From Tupaia tana (taxonomy: Eukaryota; Chordata; Mammalia; Scandentia; Tupaiidae), in the NCBI GenBank assembly GCA_026018925.1, contig JAKSZU010000013.1, positions 2,955,294 to 3,019,293 on the forward strand: DNA of 64,000 nucleotides. The letters are read 5' to 3'. Under the pieces are notes generated by a model. The model was given only the letters and a program-made list of their open reading frames with translations, did not search any database and was not told where the DNA came from. Of the stretch, positions 11,354-23,183 are shown one piece after another. The stretch's first letter is position 1; each line of letters starts with the position of its first letter. The translations under genes and the position numbers were made by a program.

Positions 11354-11600
11354 AGGGCAAGCAGATGGCATGGTGGTTAATGGGCTGAATCTCACACGGC
11401 TGACCACATGTTTTGAGTCCTGGACCAGGGGCTTGAAAAACATGCCAGGCGTGTGTGCGTGTGTGTGAGTGCCCAGGATCCTGAGAGAAGGGATTGCAGC
11501 GTGACCGTCCTGGGGTGATTTCTCACTTTCCCTCTATCTGTCTCTCTCCTGAGAGTGCATGTGCCTTATGGCAAAAACCTTAAAAAAAAAAAAAAAAAAA
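11354..11600 (+). mobile_element. SINE-L, second of a same-site pair
   Basis: Starts agggcaagcagatgg with an older-looking head (ggttaatgggctg) and ends in about 24 A. Its flanks are aaaaagttattttg (11340-11353) and aaaaggttatttttg (11601-11615), so the same target was used again. Confidence 0.83.
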
Positions 11601-11615
11601 AAAAGGTTATTTTTG

Positions 11616-12698
<1,083 letters not shown>

Positions 12699-12702
<4 letters not shown>

Positions 12703-12714
12703 ATGCAACTGGGG
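12699..12714. repeat. Target-site duplication, right copy (RPS13)
   Basis: Second aagaatgcaactgggg, immediately followed by the head of a young SINE. The last bases of the duplication double as the first bases of that SINE. Confidence 0.92.
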
Positions 12715-12974
12715 GACCAGCAGTTAGCGTAAGGGCTATATCGCTGGACTCCCACGTAGTCGACTGCAGTTCAAGTCCCGGACCCGGCGGCTTAAACTCA
12801 CGCCAGGCACGGGTGTGTGTGTTAGATCCTGAGAGGAGAATGGGGGAGAAGGGATTGTGGCGTGGCCATCCCCCCTGGGGGGTGATTTCTCGCTTTCTGT
12901 CTCTCTGTCTCTCTCTTTCTGGCAAGCGCACATGCCCTATAGCGAAAACCTCTCCAAAAAAAAAAAAAAAAAAA
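12713..12974 (+). mobile_element. SINE-L, young, next to RPS13 copy
   Basis: Full head (gggaccagcagttagcgtaa), CpG-rich body, cctatagcgaaaacctctcc and an A tail. It begins on the right RPS13 duplication, and aatgcaccggg follows its tail at 12973-12983, resembling aatgcaactgggg. A second use of the same target is possible. Confidence 0.9.
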
Positions 12975-15215
12975 TGCACCGGGACAGGGACCAGGGTCCC
13001 AGGCAAGAAATCTTAGGAGATGGGAATGTTTGCTCAAGGGACACAATGTAACAGGTTAAGCTGGGGAAACTGTAATAGCGTTCTCACCATACTGGCTACT
13101 CACAGATGTGTAGACTGCTTTGTTTAACAGTATAGCTTTAAAAATATGCGCTAGCCTCCCTTCATCTATCAACGTATGTCACGACTCTGAGTCAACAGGT
13201 TCAATGTCCCCTAAGGACCGAAACAAGGTCATACATGCCCTGTGAAAGGACAAGGCGCACAGAACAATTTTGGGAGAATCTTGAGGACAGGAGTAATACT
13301 GAACCAGCTGGATTTCTGTTATAGATAACAATGGATAAATGAGAAGTGTCACAGTATACAACGTGCTGGAAGGTTCTGTTCTGGGAGCTGGTTGTGAGCT
13401 TGTTCACCCTCCACCACTCCCCGTGCTCACACACCGCTAGACAACTCCTTTCTCCCCCTGCTTCGTCTCTCGATTATTCACAGAAACGGCTGCTGGATTT
13501 CAGCCGGCAACATAACTCAGCATTTCTTACGCAGCACTTGCATGAAGCACACCTTTCTAAGTGCCAGAGAGAAAATCTACCATATCTCTGAACCTTCTAA
13601 AGGTGCTCAGTAGGACCATCAGGAAGAATGCAGAAGGCGAGGATTCTGGAAGCGCCTCGATGACACAGGTGCTGTGTAGTATAGGCCATCCAGGTCAGAA
13701 CTGTTTTGATTTGCAGTGATTAGAATGCGTTTTGGAGATGTTTTATTAGGATGGACGTTAATGGGAAAGACTTCACGCAAATTCATGCAAAATCTATAAG
13801 CAATAGGAAGAGATTCTGTAAGTTCTGGAAACCCTTAAGGGGCCTGCTGGGGACCACCTTGTACAGACCACTGACGGCCACTGAAAAGTGGTCCAGGTTT
13901 TCCACCTTTTCCCCATGCAATCTGTGTGATAGCTGCAAATGCAGAAGTATCCGTCTGTCTGGTGCCCTGGCATCCGTTCAGTCACTAGCTGTTTTGAAGA
14001 CAGCTCACTCCATTATATCTCACTTCCCTTTGAAGCCTGTTTCTCAAAGCCGCCAGCTCAGAGCTGGATACCCACTCATCTGTAGATGGCTTTGTGTGGG
14101 AAAAGAGACATTATCGGGCAATAGGAAATCATCTTATTAAGAGGCTTGTACTGGAAGGTCTAATTTGAATCAATTTGCATTCCCAGGAGGAAGTAAATTG
14201 TTAAGATTTGCTGCAAGCTTTCCTGGGTTTCAGTCCAGTGCCTGGTAACCGCTGGCAGGAACACACCCTTGTCAGTTAAAGAAAGTTATTACGCGTTTCT
14301 TCCTCCCTTTTCAGAGAAGCATGCCAATGCTCTGTGTGAGAGTGAGAGCAGAAGGGAGGAGGTCCCTGCAGGGGCACCTGCATTGTGGACTCTCTTGATA
14401 CCTGCTCTCTCCAAATCCCAGGGTCCTGCGTAAGGCAGGGTCTTTGATTCAGCACTGTGGAAAGGTGTGCAATGTCCCAGCCGACAGCCGTCACCCCCTG
14501 TCTATGCTAGCTCTCAGGAGATGGACTCTGGGGAGATCGGCCCTCCTGAATTACTGACCTTCACCCTGTCCGACAGTCCTCAGGTCCCGGCTATTCCTGA
14601 AAAAGAGGCAGAACTCGGTGGAGGACAATTCCTGGGGAGAGCTTCTGCTCCGAGCTGTCAGTGGGCAGCACTCCAGGGCAGGGGAGCCCTGGTCTTGCAT
14701 GGCTTCAGAGACCCGGCACGCATATGCCCTGGCTCTCCTGGGCAGCTGCTGTTGCTTTTAGTCTTGATATTTCTGGGTCACATTTATACTCCCAAACTCT
14801 TCATTTATCTGTTTTTCATTCAGTTCTAAATCCCAGCCCCAGGACTGCTTACTTGTCCGATAGAAGTCCACAGCTCACAGGAGGTGGTTCATGAGCTCCT
14901 TCTCCCGGGACAGACACGTCCCCGTGAGCAGAAGACGGGCTGCCGGGAGGCAGCATGGAGAGAACCTGGCTGGTGGGTGCAGTGCACCGCGAGAGCTGGC
15001 GGTAGGGCCTTCTCGTGGCTGGGGCTTTTTGGTTTGTCCTCTGCGCAGGCACTGGGGTGTGCCATGAGAAGGAGCACCTTCTTCTCTTCTGCTACCCCAC
15101 CTGCTCTCCGTGGGCCTGAGCAGCGGGGAATGACAGACGGCTTGCAAGTCCCCCTTGTGTGAAAGTGAGGTCCCCTTGGACTCTGCACTCCTCCCTTTAT
15201 AAGTGGATTTATTTT
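12975..15215. other. 2.2-kb spacer, nothing recognised
   Basis: The longest SINE-free stretch. I see no named repeat, tandem array or convincing exon. Composition rises in GC after 14.5 kb. Several open frames near 14.85-15.19 kb overlap on both strands, which argues against any one of them. Confidence 0.4.
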
Positions 15216-15600
15216 AACTTGTTTTTCAAATGCAGGGTCTCATGCAGTCCTCCCACCTCAGCCTTCCAGCGGAGACCGTAAGGCCTCATCTGGCTTTTTC
15301 ATCAAGGTCTCTGCATTGCCAAGGTCTCTGCATCGCTAAGGTCTCTGCATTGCCAAGGTCTCTGCATCGCCAAGGTCCCTGCATCGCCAAGGTCTCTGCA
15401 TCGCTAAGGTCTCTGCATTGCCAAGGTCTCTGCATCGCCCAGCTCCTCCCGCCTCAGCTTCCCTGATCCGAGGGGATGGCCAGCACACGCCGTTGTGCCC
15501 ATGTCCAGCTTTCACCAGGAATTGAACCCTGGTCTCCCGTGTGATCCCAGTTTGTGGAGCACGTGTTTCAGTAGCACACGCCGCCGCCTGCTGGGCCCAT
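15216..15600 (-). mobile_element. tRNA-7SL composite SINE with minisatellite
   Basis: On the minus strand a tRNA-like head (from gggcccagcaggcgg, B-box region gggttcaattcc) runs through the junction gaaagctgg into an Alu-like 7SL segment (tgaggcgggaggagct), then into a 17-bp minisatellite, and resumes Alu-like ctgaggtgggaggactgc. The same junction recurs at about 43.05 kb. Confidence 0.7.
15304..15439. repeat. 17-bp minisatellite, 8 copies
   Basis: Eight head-to-tail copies of aaggtctctgcatcgcc with t/c variants at three positions (cat[t/c]gc[c/t], one ggtccct). The period of 17 is not a multiple of three, so a coding repeat is unlikely. It is embedded in the antisense 7SL part of a SINE. 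Confidence 0.95.
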
Positions 15601-15676
15601 ACGTAGGTGTTTTAACCTTACTGTTGAAGGGGATTTCAACAACTTCGTGGAAAAATGGAATTAAAGTATGAGTTAT

Positions 15677-15715
15677 GGGTCAGCCTGGGGTATGGCGGTT
15701 AGGAGAGCTGCATCT
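15677..15715 (+). mobile_element. Outer SINE, head (split)
   Basis: gggtcagcctggggtatggcgg starts an old SINE. The rest continues at 16039 after the inserted SINE-L. Confidence 0.55.
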
Positions 15716-15885
15716 GGGACCAGCAGGTGGTGTAGCAGTTACATCGCTGGACTCCCACAGAGTCACTTGGTTTGAGTCCCAGTCCTGGTGGCTTGAAAAT
15801 CATGCTGAGTACACACGTGTGTGTGTATGTGTGCCCAAGATCCTAGGAGGAGAATGGAGAAGGGATTATGGCGTGGCCATCTACT

Positions 15886-15918
<33 letters not shown>

Positions 15919-16038
15919 TGCCCGCGTTTGTGGGGGTATGTGTGTACTTCTCACTGTCCCTCTCACTGTCTCTGTCTCTCTCCCTGGTGAGCACTCATGC
16001 CCTAAGACAAAAATCTTTAAAGAAAAAAACAAAAAAAG
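15716..16038 (+). mobile_element. SINE-L with internal (TG)n(CG)n
   Basis: Head gggaccagcaggtggtgtag, body, tail aaagaaaaaaacaaaaaaag. The hairpin region ccccctgggggg has been replaced by an alternating TG/CG run, which lengthens the copy by about 60 bases. Confidence 0.82.
15885..15917. repeat. (TG)n(CG)n alternating tract
   Basis: About 12 tg units run into gcgcgcgcgc and then atgcccgcg. Strict purine-pyrimidine alternation over more than 30 bases is the classic Z-DNA-prone pattern. Confidence 0.85.
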
Positions 16039-16240
16039 ACCACTGTAGGCCACATGGCCTGTGCAGTTTGAGTCTCGAATCCTGTGCTATGAAACACCTG
16101 ATCACGTGTGCTTGAGTGTGTGCCCGACAGCCTGAGAGGGAGACAGAGAGGAGTTGGTGGCATGACTTCCCCTTAGAGATTGCTTTCTCCCTTTTCCTCT
16201 CTCTTTATCTCTTCATGGCAATTTTTTTAAAAAAGGTATG
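16039..16240 (+). mobile_element. Outer SINE, remainder (split)
   Basis: Continues the head at 15677 with cagtttgagtctcgaatcctg, a B-box-like region, then a decayed body and ggcaatttttttaaaaaagg tail. Confidence 0.55.
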
Positions 16241-16389
16241 AATTTATTTTATGTAAAAATGTTTGAAATTCATGCATTTTTTTTTACAATATGTATTTTC
16301 CATGGACTTTTTAAAGAACTTTGTGCTTTAAGGGTAGGATAACAACTGCCATTTAAAGCCATTTGGGTTCGTCCAACCGTGTGGTCGAA

Positions 16390-16735
16390 TGTGTGCTAAC
16401 TTTCCAGGGCCACCTGATGGTGATGCCGACAAGGCAGACAGCAGGAACCCGTGGTCTTCAGGCCTGGAGGCAGAGGGCCGGCTGTGGGCCGCCTTACAGA
16501 AGGCCGTCACTATGCCCGCCGTGACTGCCCCGCCGTCTCTAAGGTTCACGGCACCTCGTCCTGTGCAGACAGCAGTCGTAGATCAGGGCTCACCCCAGGG
16601 ACCCCCGTTTTCACTGCGTTATTTCCTTAGAGGCCCTATCTCCAAACACAGTCACTTTCTGAGGTCCTGGGGGCTCAGGGCTTCAGTATGTAAAATCGGG
16701 GATGCAATTCAGCCCATTGTGTGACATTCCTCAGT
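16390..16735 (-). mobile_element. MaLR/MLT1-like LTR remnant
   Basis: The plus strand has ccctatctccaaacacagtcac, tctgaggtcctgggggctcagg and aattcagcccattgtgtga in the order expected for the antisense of an MLT1-type LTR 5' end. It is strongly diverged. The family name is from memory of conserved blocks. Confidence 0.5.
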
Positions 16736-17371
16736 GTCACTCTGGTAGGGCCCATATTCCCAAGGAATTGCTTTTAAATCTGCAGCTGGATAATTTTTTC
16801 TTAAAAAGGTTGTGTGCATTCTCTCAGGGGTAGTTTGAACTTTGTGACTTTCTGTATCAGTTGTGGCCATTGTCGCTGAGCCTTAAGCTAACTTTCTGAC
16901 ACTTCAGGTAATTCTCTAGGGTGCATCGGTGCCATCGGTTCACTGGGTGATCACCCGGCTCTACCCTGTGTCTGGGGAGGAGTCTGAGGAGTCACATTTC
17001 TGACAAGCTCTCAGGTGATGCAGATGCTGCTGGTCCAGAGTGAGCAACAGCTCATCTTGCTGCAGAGGCTGCCCACTAGGGGGTGCAGTGGGACCGCCTG
17101 GATGGGGTGAGCAGCAGCTACAACAGCGGCTGCTAGCCACCCCCCACCTCCCATTGATTGACGTCTTGGGCCTTGTCAGAGGACTCTCACCTTAAATGTT
17201 TTGATCCCACCTTGGCAGTAGCTTTCAGACTTCACAAGTAATAAAATTTAAATGAAATAATTGGTAATGAATAAAGCAGTAATGACCTATTTCTTTATTT
17301 AATAAGGGAACTTTGGGTACCAAAATGGTCGGCACCTGGCAAGAAGAGCCAAGGACGATGGAAGAGTCTTT
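16736..17371. other. Spacer, nothing recognised
   Basis: No named repeat or coding signal. Moderate GC with ctgctgctggtcc-like simple words only. Confidence 0.35.
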
Positions 17372-17586
17372 TTACAAGTGCATTTATGTATTTATTCCAC
17401 GAGAGAGAGAAAGAGGAACAGGACCCCCAGTAGGGGTTTGACACTGATTCACCCCAGCCTCAGCCAGCTCAGATCACGGACAAGTGTGTGCCCAGGGTGT
17501 TCAGAAAGGCCTCCAGACTCCACCCCAGAATCTTCCCAGGTGGGTCAGCCTTGCAGAGCAACAGGTTTTACTATCCAGTCCCCCAC
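17372..17586 (-). mobile_element. SINE-G, well preserved
   Basis: Antisense; a good reference copy of the class: gagagagaaagaggaac, acccccagtaggggtttgac, ccagcctcagccagctc, cttcccaggtgggtcagcc, then the head as gcagagcaacaggttttac. Confidence 0.75.
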
Positions 17587-17942
17587 AAAGGGTCTTACTT
17601 TTTACTTTATTGTTCTTACATTCGTCTGTCAGGATCAGTAGGGGATCCATTAACTTGTGAAATTAATTTTCTAACCCTCTGTCAGCCTTTATCCTAACTC
17701 CTTTTTTTTCCCGCAGTGCAACATGAGATATTTCTATGTAAAACTGACATATGTTTACAGTCGACAGCAAGGTAAACATAAAGTTTTCATGACTTGGTGA
17801 GGTTGATCCAAGACAATGGTTGCTATGTCGGGATGAGGGAGACTAAATATGTAAGTAATTACATATTACAGAAAGCTAATGTAATTAAATTGCAATTTTG
17901 TATTGTTTAAGTCGGTATGATGATTAAAGTGGCAATCATTAA
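17587..17942. other. AT-rich spacer
   Basis: Nothing recognised. Confidence 0.35.
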
Positions 17943-18185
17943 GGTCTGGGCCCACAGCACGGTGGTGAGGGAGCTGGATCCTATATGGCTGACCATAGTT
18001 TAAATCCTGGTCTCGGTGGTTGAAAAACATGCTGGGCATCTGTGTGCACCCAAAATCTGACAGGATGGAGAAATGGCAGAAACAGAATTGCAGTAGGACC
18101 ACACTCCATTTGGGGTGGTATGTTCTCTCTCTCTCTCTTTCTATCTCTGGGAGTACATATGCCCTCTGGCAATTAAAAAGAAACT
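17943..18185 (+). mobile_element. SINE, old, first unit of a tandem pair
   Basis: Head ggtctgggcccacagcacgg, B-box region tagtttaaatcctgg, body, and tail ggcaattaaaaagaaac. Confidence 0.65.
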
Positions 18186-18189
18186 ACTT

Positions 18190-18392
18190 GAACCGTGTAG
18201 TCAACATTAGTTCAAGTCCTGGACCCAGCGGCTTAAATTCACCCCGTGTGCCTGAGTACCCAGAATCCCGAGAGGAGAATGGAGGAGAAGGGATTGCAGT
18301 GTGGCCATCCTCCAGGGGTGATTTTTCACTGTCTCTCTGGCGAGTGCACATGCCCTATAGTAAAAATATCTCCAAAGGAAAAAAGAAAGCAA
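18190..18392 (+). mobile_element. SINE-L lacking its 5' end, second unit
   Basis: Begins at gaaccgtgtagtcaac, past the A-box region, and continues through body and tail. It follows the previous unit without its own visible duplication. caatcattaa before the first unit and gaatcatgaa after this one may be one diverged duplication around both. Confidence 0.65.
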
Positions 18393-18869
18393 GAATCATG
18401 AATAAATATATTTATTAACTATATAGGTGATGGCATGACTGATGTCTTCAAAATAATTGTGAAGGGTTTTTGGATATATACTCTGAATTTTTGTTCAAGA
18501 ATCTTAACTGTTGAGCGTGAGCTCCATAATTGCATTGTAAACTTTATTTACGGTTTCCAGATTTTTCCAAGTGATCCGGAGAACGCCATGGTCAAGGATG
18601 CAGAGTTATGGAGAGAAAAGAATTCTAGTAGAAGAAACAAAAGGCACAGGGGAAATGTCGAAACTATTTTGGAACAAGCAGATTCTAAATACTTGATTAG
18701 CATAGACTGTTTATCAGAAATCTTTTTTCTGTATGTTTCATCACGCTTCCAATTAGCAAACAATATTGCCTTTTGTCAACACCAAGATGAGGAGAGATTA
18801 TTTTGCATGTTGAAAGGGGGAAGAACAATAAATAGTAAGTAAAGAACTCACATTTAGGGGTGGTTCTTT
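18393..18869. other. AT-rich spacer
   Basis: A 135-codon open frame lies at 18435-18842, but it has no family motif, no intron or Kozak context I trust, and a competing frame on the other strand. I do not call it a gene. Confidence 0.35.
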
Positions 18870-19121
18870 TTCTTTTCCAATTGTAATCGCTAGAGGATGC
18901 GTGTGCCTGCTAGAGAGATAGAGAAAGAGAGAGAGAGAGGGAGAGGGAGAAGCCGCCCTGCCCTGGATAGGTTGTGGCCACACTGCAGGATGGAGTTGGG
19001 ATTTTGGGGTATCCACACACATGTGCCTCGTGTGTTTTTCAAGTCACCAGGGCTGGGATTCGAATCAACAGGTTAGCCATGTGGGACCCAGCTCCTTAAC
19101 CACCAGGCTACAGGGCCAGCC
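18870..19121 (-). mobile_element. SINE, old CAG-head family
   Basis: Antisense; tctagagagatagag stretch, gggattcgaatcaacagg B-box region, and ctacagggccagcc end. Confidence 0.65.
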
Positions 19122-19170
19122 TTCAGGATGATTCTTGAGAGAGGGAGGCAGCGATGGGAAGACAGTTCTT

Positions 19171-19448
19171 TTTTTTTTTTTTTTCTTTTTTTTGGAGAGG
19201 TTTTTCGCTATAGGGCACGTGCGCTCGCTTGCCAGACAGACAGAGAGAGACAGAGAGACAGAAAGCGAGAAATCACCCCCCGGGGGGATGGTCATGCCGC
19301 AATCCCTTCTCCTCCATTCTCCTCTCGGGATCTTGGACACACACGCACACGCGCCCAGCGTGAGTTTAAGCCACCGGGTTCGGGACGCGAACCACGGTCG
19401 ACTACGTGGGAGTCCAGTGACATAGCCATTACGCTAACTGCTGGTCCC
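19171..19448 (-). mobile_element. SINE-L, very young
   Basis: Near-consensus antisense copy with intact CpGs, ttcgctatagggcacgtgcg and taactgctggtccc. It is flanked by a perfect 17-base duplication, atgggaagacagttctt, at 19154-19170 and 19449-19465. Confidence 0.95.
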
Positions 19449-19719
19449 ATGGGAAGACAGTTCTTGCCCACTGCCCTGGGGCTCACCTCAGATTTGTGCT
19501 TGCTTGTGGTCCCTGTTTGGTCAGGGGCAGAGAAGAACTGAAGGATAAAGCAGTAAAATCTTCCAGAAGGGCAAACTGAACTCACAACCGTTAGAAGAAT
19601 TTAAGGTGAAGCTTGCTTGCTCTTTTAAATGGAGTCCTTATTTTCAGTCATCACATCCGGGGTACCTGTGCTATTCACTCATCTTCATCAAGGAAAAACC
19701 CGCGTTCTCATGGCATGTT

Positions 19720-20340
19720 AGTCGGCTCAGGCTGCAGTAGCAGAGCACCCCCAGGATGGATGGCTTAAACCACAGAAACTTGTTTTCTTACACTTCCAGA
19801 AACTGAGTCTGAGATCCAAGTGTTGTCAGGGTTGGTTTCTCCTGAGGCCTCTCTCCTTGGCTTGAAGATGTTGTCTTTTCCCTGCGTCCTTGTGTGGTCC
19901 TTCCTCTGTGTGGGTCTGTGTCATAATCGCTCTCGTGTGCGCTTTCATTTGCTAAGTTGTTGCAGGGCAGGTGCCCATCTTGGAGAAGGCACACGGAGAA
20001 AGGGAGGGATTGTACCCTCCATGTAGGATGGCCATGCTGCAATCCCTTCTCCATTCCCGTCTCGGGATTTTGGGCACACATGCAGTGTAATTTTCAAGCT
20101 ACCAGGTCTGGGTCTCCAATTATGCTGTTGGCCATGTGGGATCCAGTCACCTTAACCTCCGTGTCACCTGCTGGGCCAATCTCCTCCTCTCACAAGGACA
20201 CCAGTCAGCCTGGATTAGGGCCCACCCTAATGGCCTTAATTAACCTAATTTCCTCCTTAAATGCCCGGTCCCCCATGCAGTCACATGCTGAGATTCTGGA
20301 AGTTGGGACTTTCACAATGAACTTTGGGGGTCCAAAGGAC
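19720..20340 (-). mobile_element. MaLR/MLT1-like LTR, interrupted
   Basis: The plus strand has gatggcttaaaccacagaaac, ttgttttcttacacttccag, then after the inserted SINE ggattagggcccaccctaatg and ttcacaatgaactttggggg. These are the antisense blocks of an MLT1-type LTR. Host-genome fossil, no coding part. Confidence 0.6.
19980..20177 (-). mobile_element. SINE-L inside the MaLR-like LTR
   Basis: Antisense copy shortened at the tail side, ending gtgtcacctgctgggcc. It splits the LTR between tgcccatct and the caaggacaccagtc block. Confidence 0.7.
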
Positions 20341-20345
20341 AGAGT

Positions 20346-20575
20346 GGGCCCAGCCTGGTGGTGGTAGCAAAAGGACTGCAGTGCTGGAAGCCACCTGGCC
20401 CACCACAGGCATTGCTCCCTGGATGGACATGCTGAGCACATATGTGTGCACTCAAGATCCTGAGAAGCCGGGGTGCTGAAGGAAGGGGACGGTGGTGGCG
20501 AGACTCTGTGTGGGGCGCTTTGCTCTTTCACTCTCTCTCATGCAAATGTGTGCTCTATCATGAGTAAAATAAATA
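20346..20575 (+). mobile_element. SINE, old
   Basis: gggcccagcctggtggtggtag head, a decayed body with caagatcctgagaagccgg, and tail gagtaaaataaataagctg. Confidence 0.5.
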
Positions 20576-21579
20576 AGCTGAAATGACTCAAAGGGTAGAG
20601 TGTTATGGCAGCCCTAGCAAACTAACACACGTGCTTCCAGTCAGGAGTGACTTGGAGAGGCCTGTGTCATAAAGTGAGTCCATGACTCAGCGACCCTGTT
20701 ACGTGTGTCCAACCAGCTGCCGACCACTCACATGGGGTGCCTGGGCTAATCAGAGCCGTGGGAGTCTCGGTGACAGGGTTTGACTTCCAATAACTTGCAT
20801 ATATTGATGAGTCACTATGCTTTTTATAAAAATACAGTAGATGTGCTTCCTGCAGTTTGGAAACAGCTTGGAGGAAGCGAACACTGAGAAATGCCACGGT
20901 GATGGTGTTCTTACGCACCTGTCACCCACTCAGTGCTTCTGCCGGAAGATGAAGAGGCCACGCTTCCTGGGAAGCCAGGCAGTGTAGAGGAGGAGAGCAC
21001 GTGGCTGGGGTGCTCAGAGCATCCACTGGGGGGCCACCCCCTGCAGGGCCACCAAAGAGGCGCTGCCCTGTCATTACACTGGGAGGGATTTTGTAGCTCG
21101 ATTCTCAAAGTGCACCCTGGATCAGCAGCATGGCCATCTCCTGGGAACTTACCAGAAATGCGGATTCTTGGACCCACCCCAGACCTCCTGAACCAGGAGC
21201 TCCGAGCTGGCCCTGCGATCAGCATCTGAACGGGCCCTCTGTGGAAGGGTGCCAGGTAATGCAGTCAAACAGAGGAGTCAGGGTATATCGGAATCTTAGG
21301 CGGACGGCGACTGGCTATGTAGTATAAGCATGTACCAAGCTTCGCACGGGACTTGCTCACTACCAGAAAATGATGCTTGTTTTTCATGAAATCCACGTCC
21401 AGCAGGTTCCACAGCTGACCTGCAGCCCTGTCTCCCGAGGACTGTGATTCATGCAGAGGTTCAGGAGCTGTGGGCATGGAGGCTTTCCCCAGGGAGCATG
21501 TTGCAGCCATTCCCATGATGAAGTCCAAGCGCCTTCTTCCTTCTTTATGCCCCCTCTGCCTCCCTTTTCTCTGCATTAA
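20576..21579. other. 1-kb spacer
   Basis: Begins with ccctagcaaactaacacac, which may be the far end of the MaLR-like LTR. The rest is unique-looking; ccatctcctgggaac and cagaaatgcggattcttgg recall an old DNA-transposon fragment, which I cannot confirm. Confidence 0.35.
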
Positions 21580-21796
21580 AATTATTACTAGAAGGCGAGC
21601 TCACCTCGGAGAGACGAGATCATACTCCCTCGGTGGAGCGTGGTTGGGCTGCGGTCCCTCTCCTCCATTTCTCCGTCCTCTCGAGCTTTTGGGCACCTGC
21701 ACTGGCCAGCATAGTTGTTAAGGCACAGGGGCCGGGGTTTAAACCGCGACCTGCCATGCGGGACCAGGCTTAACCGCTGTGCCCTGGGAACGGCCC
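21580..21796 (-). mobile_element. SINE, old CAG-head family
   Basis: Antisense; cgagatcatactccctcgg, ggtttaaaccgcgacctgcc as B-box region, and tgggaacggccc end. Confidence 0.55.
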
Positions 21797-22279
21797 TCTG
21801 GCCTCCCTTTCTAACTAGTGACTACGCTCCCTTGTCTTCCTGAATCCAAGAGGGAGTCTATCCAAACCAGCCACTTAGTGACGTTCCTGTCTTTCCACCC
21901 TGAGTTACTGAGAGATCGGGATCACAGCCTCGGTTAGAGGGAAGAGCTGTGGCCCCTTCGTTTGCAAGCTAAATTCCTCACAGTCTCCACACCTGTGTTC
22001 CTAGAATCTCTTCGATTAACCTTTCCTGATATGTACACTGTGCTGAATCATTACATTTTGTTCCTACGGATGAAGATACAAAGTACTGTTCGCACCCTCC
22101 CTTCCCCAAGGGGTTCCCCAGAACAGGAATGTTAGGAACAGTCATGACCCTGATCAACCTCTGTGACTGTTATCGAAATGTACTAAAAGATTCACGAAGT
22201 AGTACATCTCTGAAAGGACAGAAATGATACCCAAGCACTGTTCTATAGTATTTTTAAAAAGAATTACTCTATACAGCTG
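21797..22279. other. Spacer, nothing recognised
   Basis: No repeat or coding signal seen. Confidence 0.35.
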
Positions 22280-22430
22280 TATTTATTTATTTATTTATTT
22301 ATTTTTTTATTTATTTATTTTAATTTGACCAGAGAGAGAGAGAAAGTGAGAAAGCAAGTCACCAGGTCCAGGACTTGAACCTCAGTCGTCCATGTGGGAG
22401 CCCAGGGCCCCCAACCACCACCTACCAGTC
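22280..22430 (-). mobile_element. SINE-S with (TTTA)n tail
   Basis: Antisense short form: attt repeats, taatttgaccagagagag, then directly caagtcaccaggtccagg and the head. The tail microsatellite makes up about 40 bases of it. Confidence 0.75.
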
Positions 22431-22616
22431 TCTACAATATTTTTTTTTTTTACTATCAAAGTGTCACTTATCATTTTGGAGTAATGAAATTCTCAGAAGA
22501 TGCTGTGCTGACTTGAACCTTAGCCAGCAGTTGATCCCAAGAAGGTGTGCTGTGTGGCCCTATGCAGGGGCGGGGCTCAGAAGGAGGTGGGGCGTGATGC
22601 ATAGCTGTGGAATTCT

Positions 22617-22797
22617 TGATTAAAAAATTATTTATTTAGTTTGATTTATTCATTCATTTATTTTAATTTGACCAGAGAGAGACACACAGAGAGAGAGAGG
22701 GAAAGTGAGAAAGCAAGCTGCCAAGTCCGGAACTCAAACTGTGGTCAGCCACGTGGGAGTGTTCAGCACCTTAACCACCACGCCACCTACTGGCCCC
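22617..22797 (-). mobile_element. SINE-S with perfect duplication
   Basis: Antisense short form with ttttaatttgaccagagag and ccacctactggccccc. The duplication catagctgtggaattct occurs at 22600-22616 and 22798-22814 without mismatch, proving that the short form itself retroposed. Confidence 0.92.
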
Positions 22798-22924
22798 CAT
22801 AGCTGTGGAATTCTAAATCAGTAGCAGTGCGGTTTTGGGCCCACACACTTTGTTTCCGAGATCAGCAGAGACTTGGGCAACTAAAGAAAGCGTGACCCTC
22901 ATTTTGTCTCGTTACCGCCTTTCT

Positions 22925-23183
22925 TACCTTCTTTTTTTCGGTGTGAGAGGGGGTATGCACACACCCGAGTTAGAGACGGGTAGAGAGCAAGGAAACCCCT
23001 CCCTCCCAACAGAGAGGCTTAGTCCTCCTGCAGTCCTTTGTCCCCGAATTCGCTGGTTTGTCAGGGTCCTGGACATGTGTGCTTGTTTTTAAGTCATTAG
23101 GGCTAGGATTTGAACCCTGGTTCACCATGTGGGATCCGAAAACCTCTGCCTAGTACTTAACTGCTGCGCTACTGGGGTGACCC
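22925..23183 (-). mobile_element. SINE, old
   Basis: Antisense; aggatttgaaccctggttcacc as B-box region and a decayed body. Confidence 0.55.

Noticed and set aside
15304..15439. CRISPR-like array
   Set aside because: The 17-bp units are directly abutting with no spacers, and the genome is mammalian.
18435..18842. 135-codon open frame as a gene
   Set aside because: No homology I recognise, AT-rich, no supporting splice or start context, and a competing opposite-strand frame.
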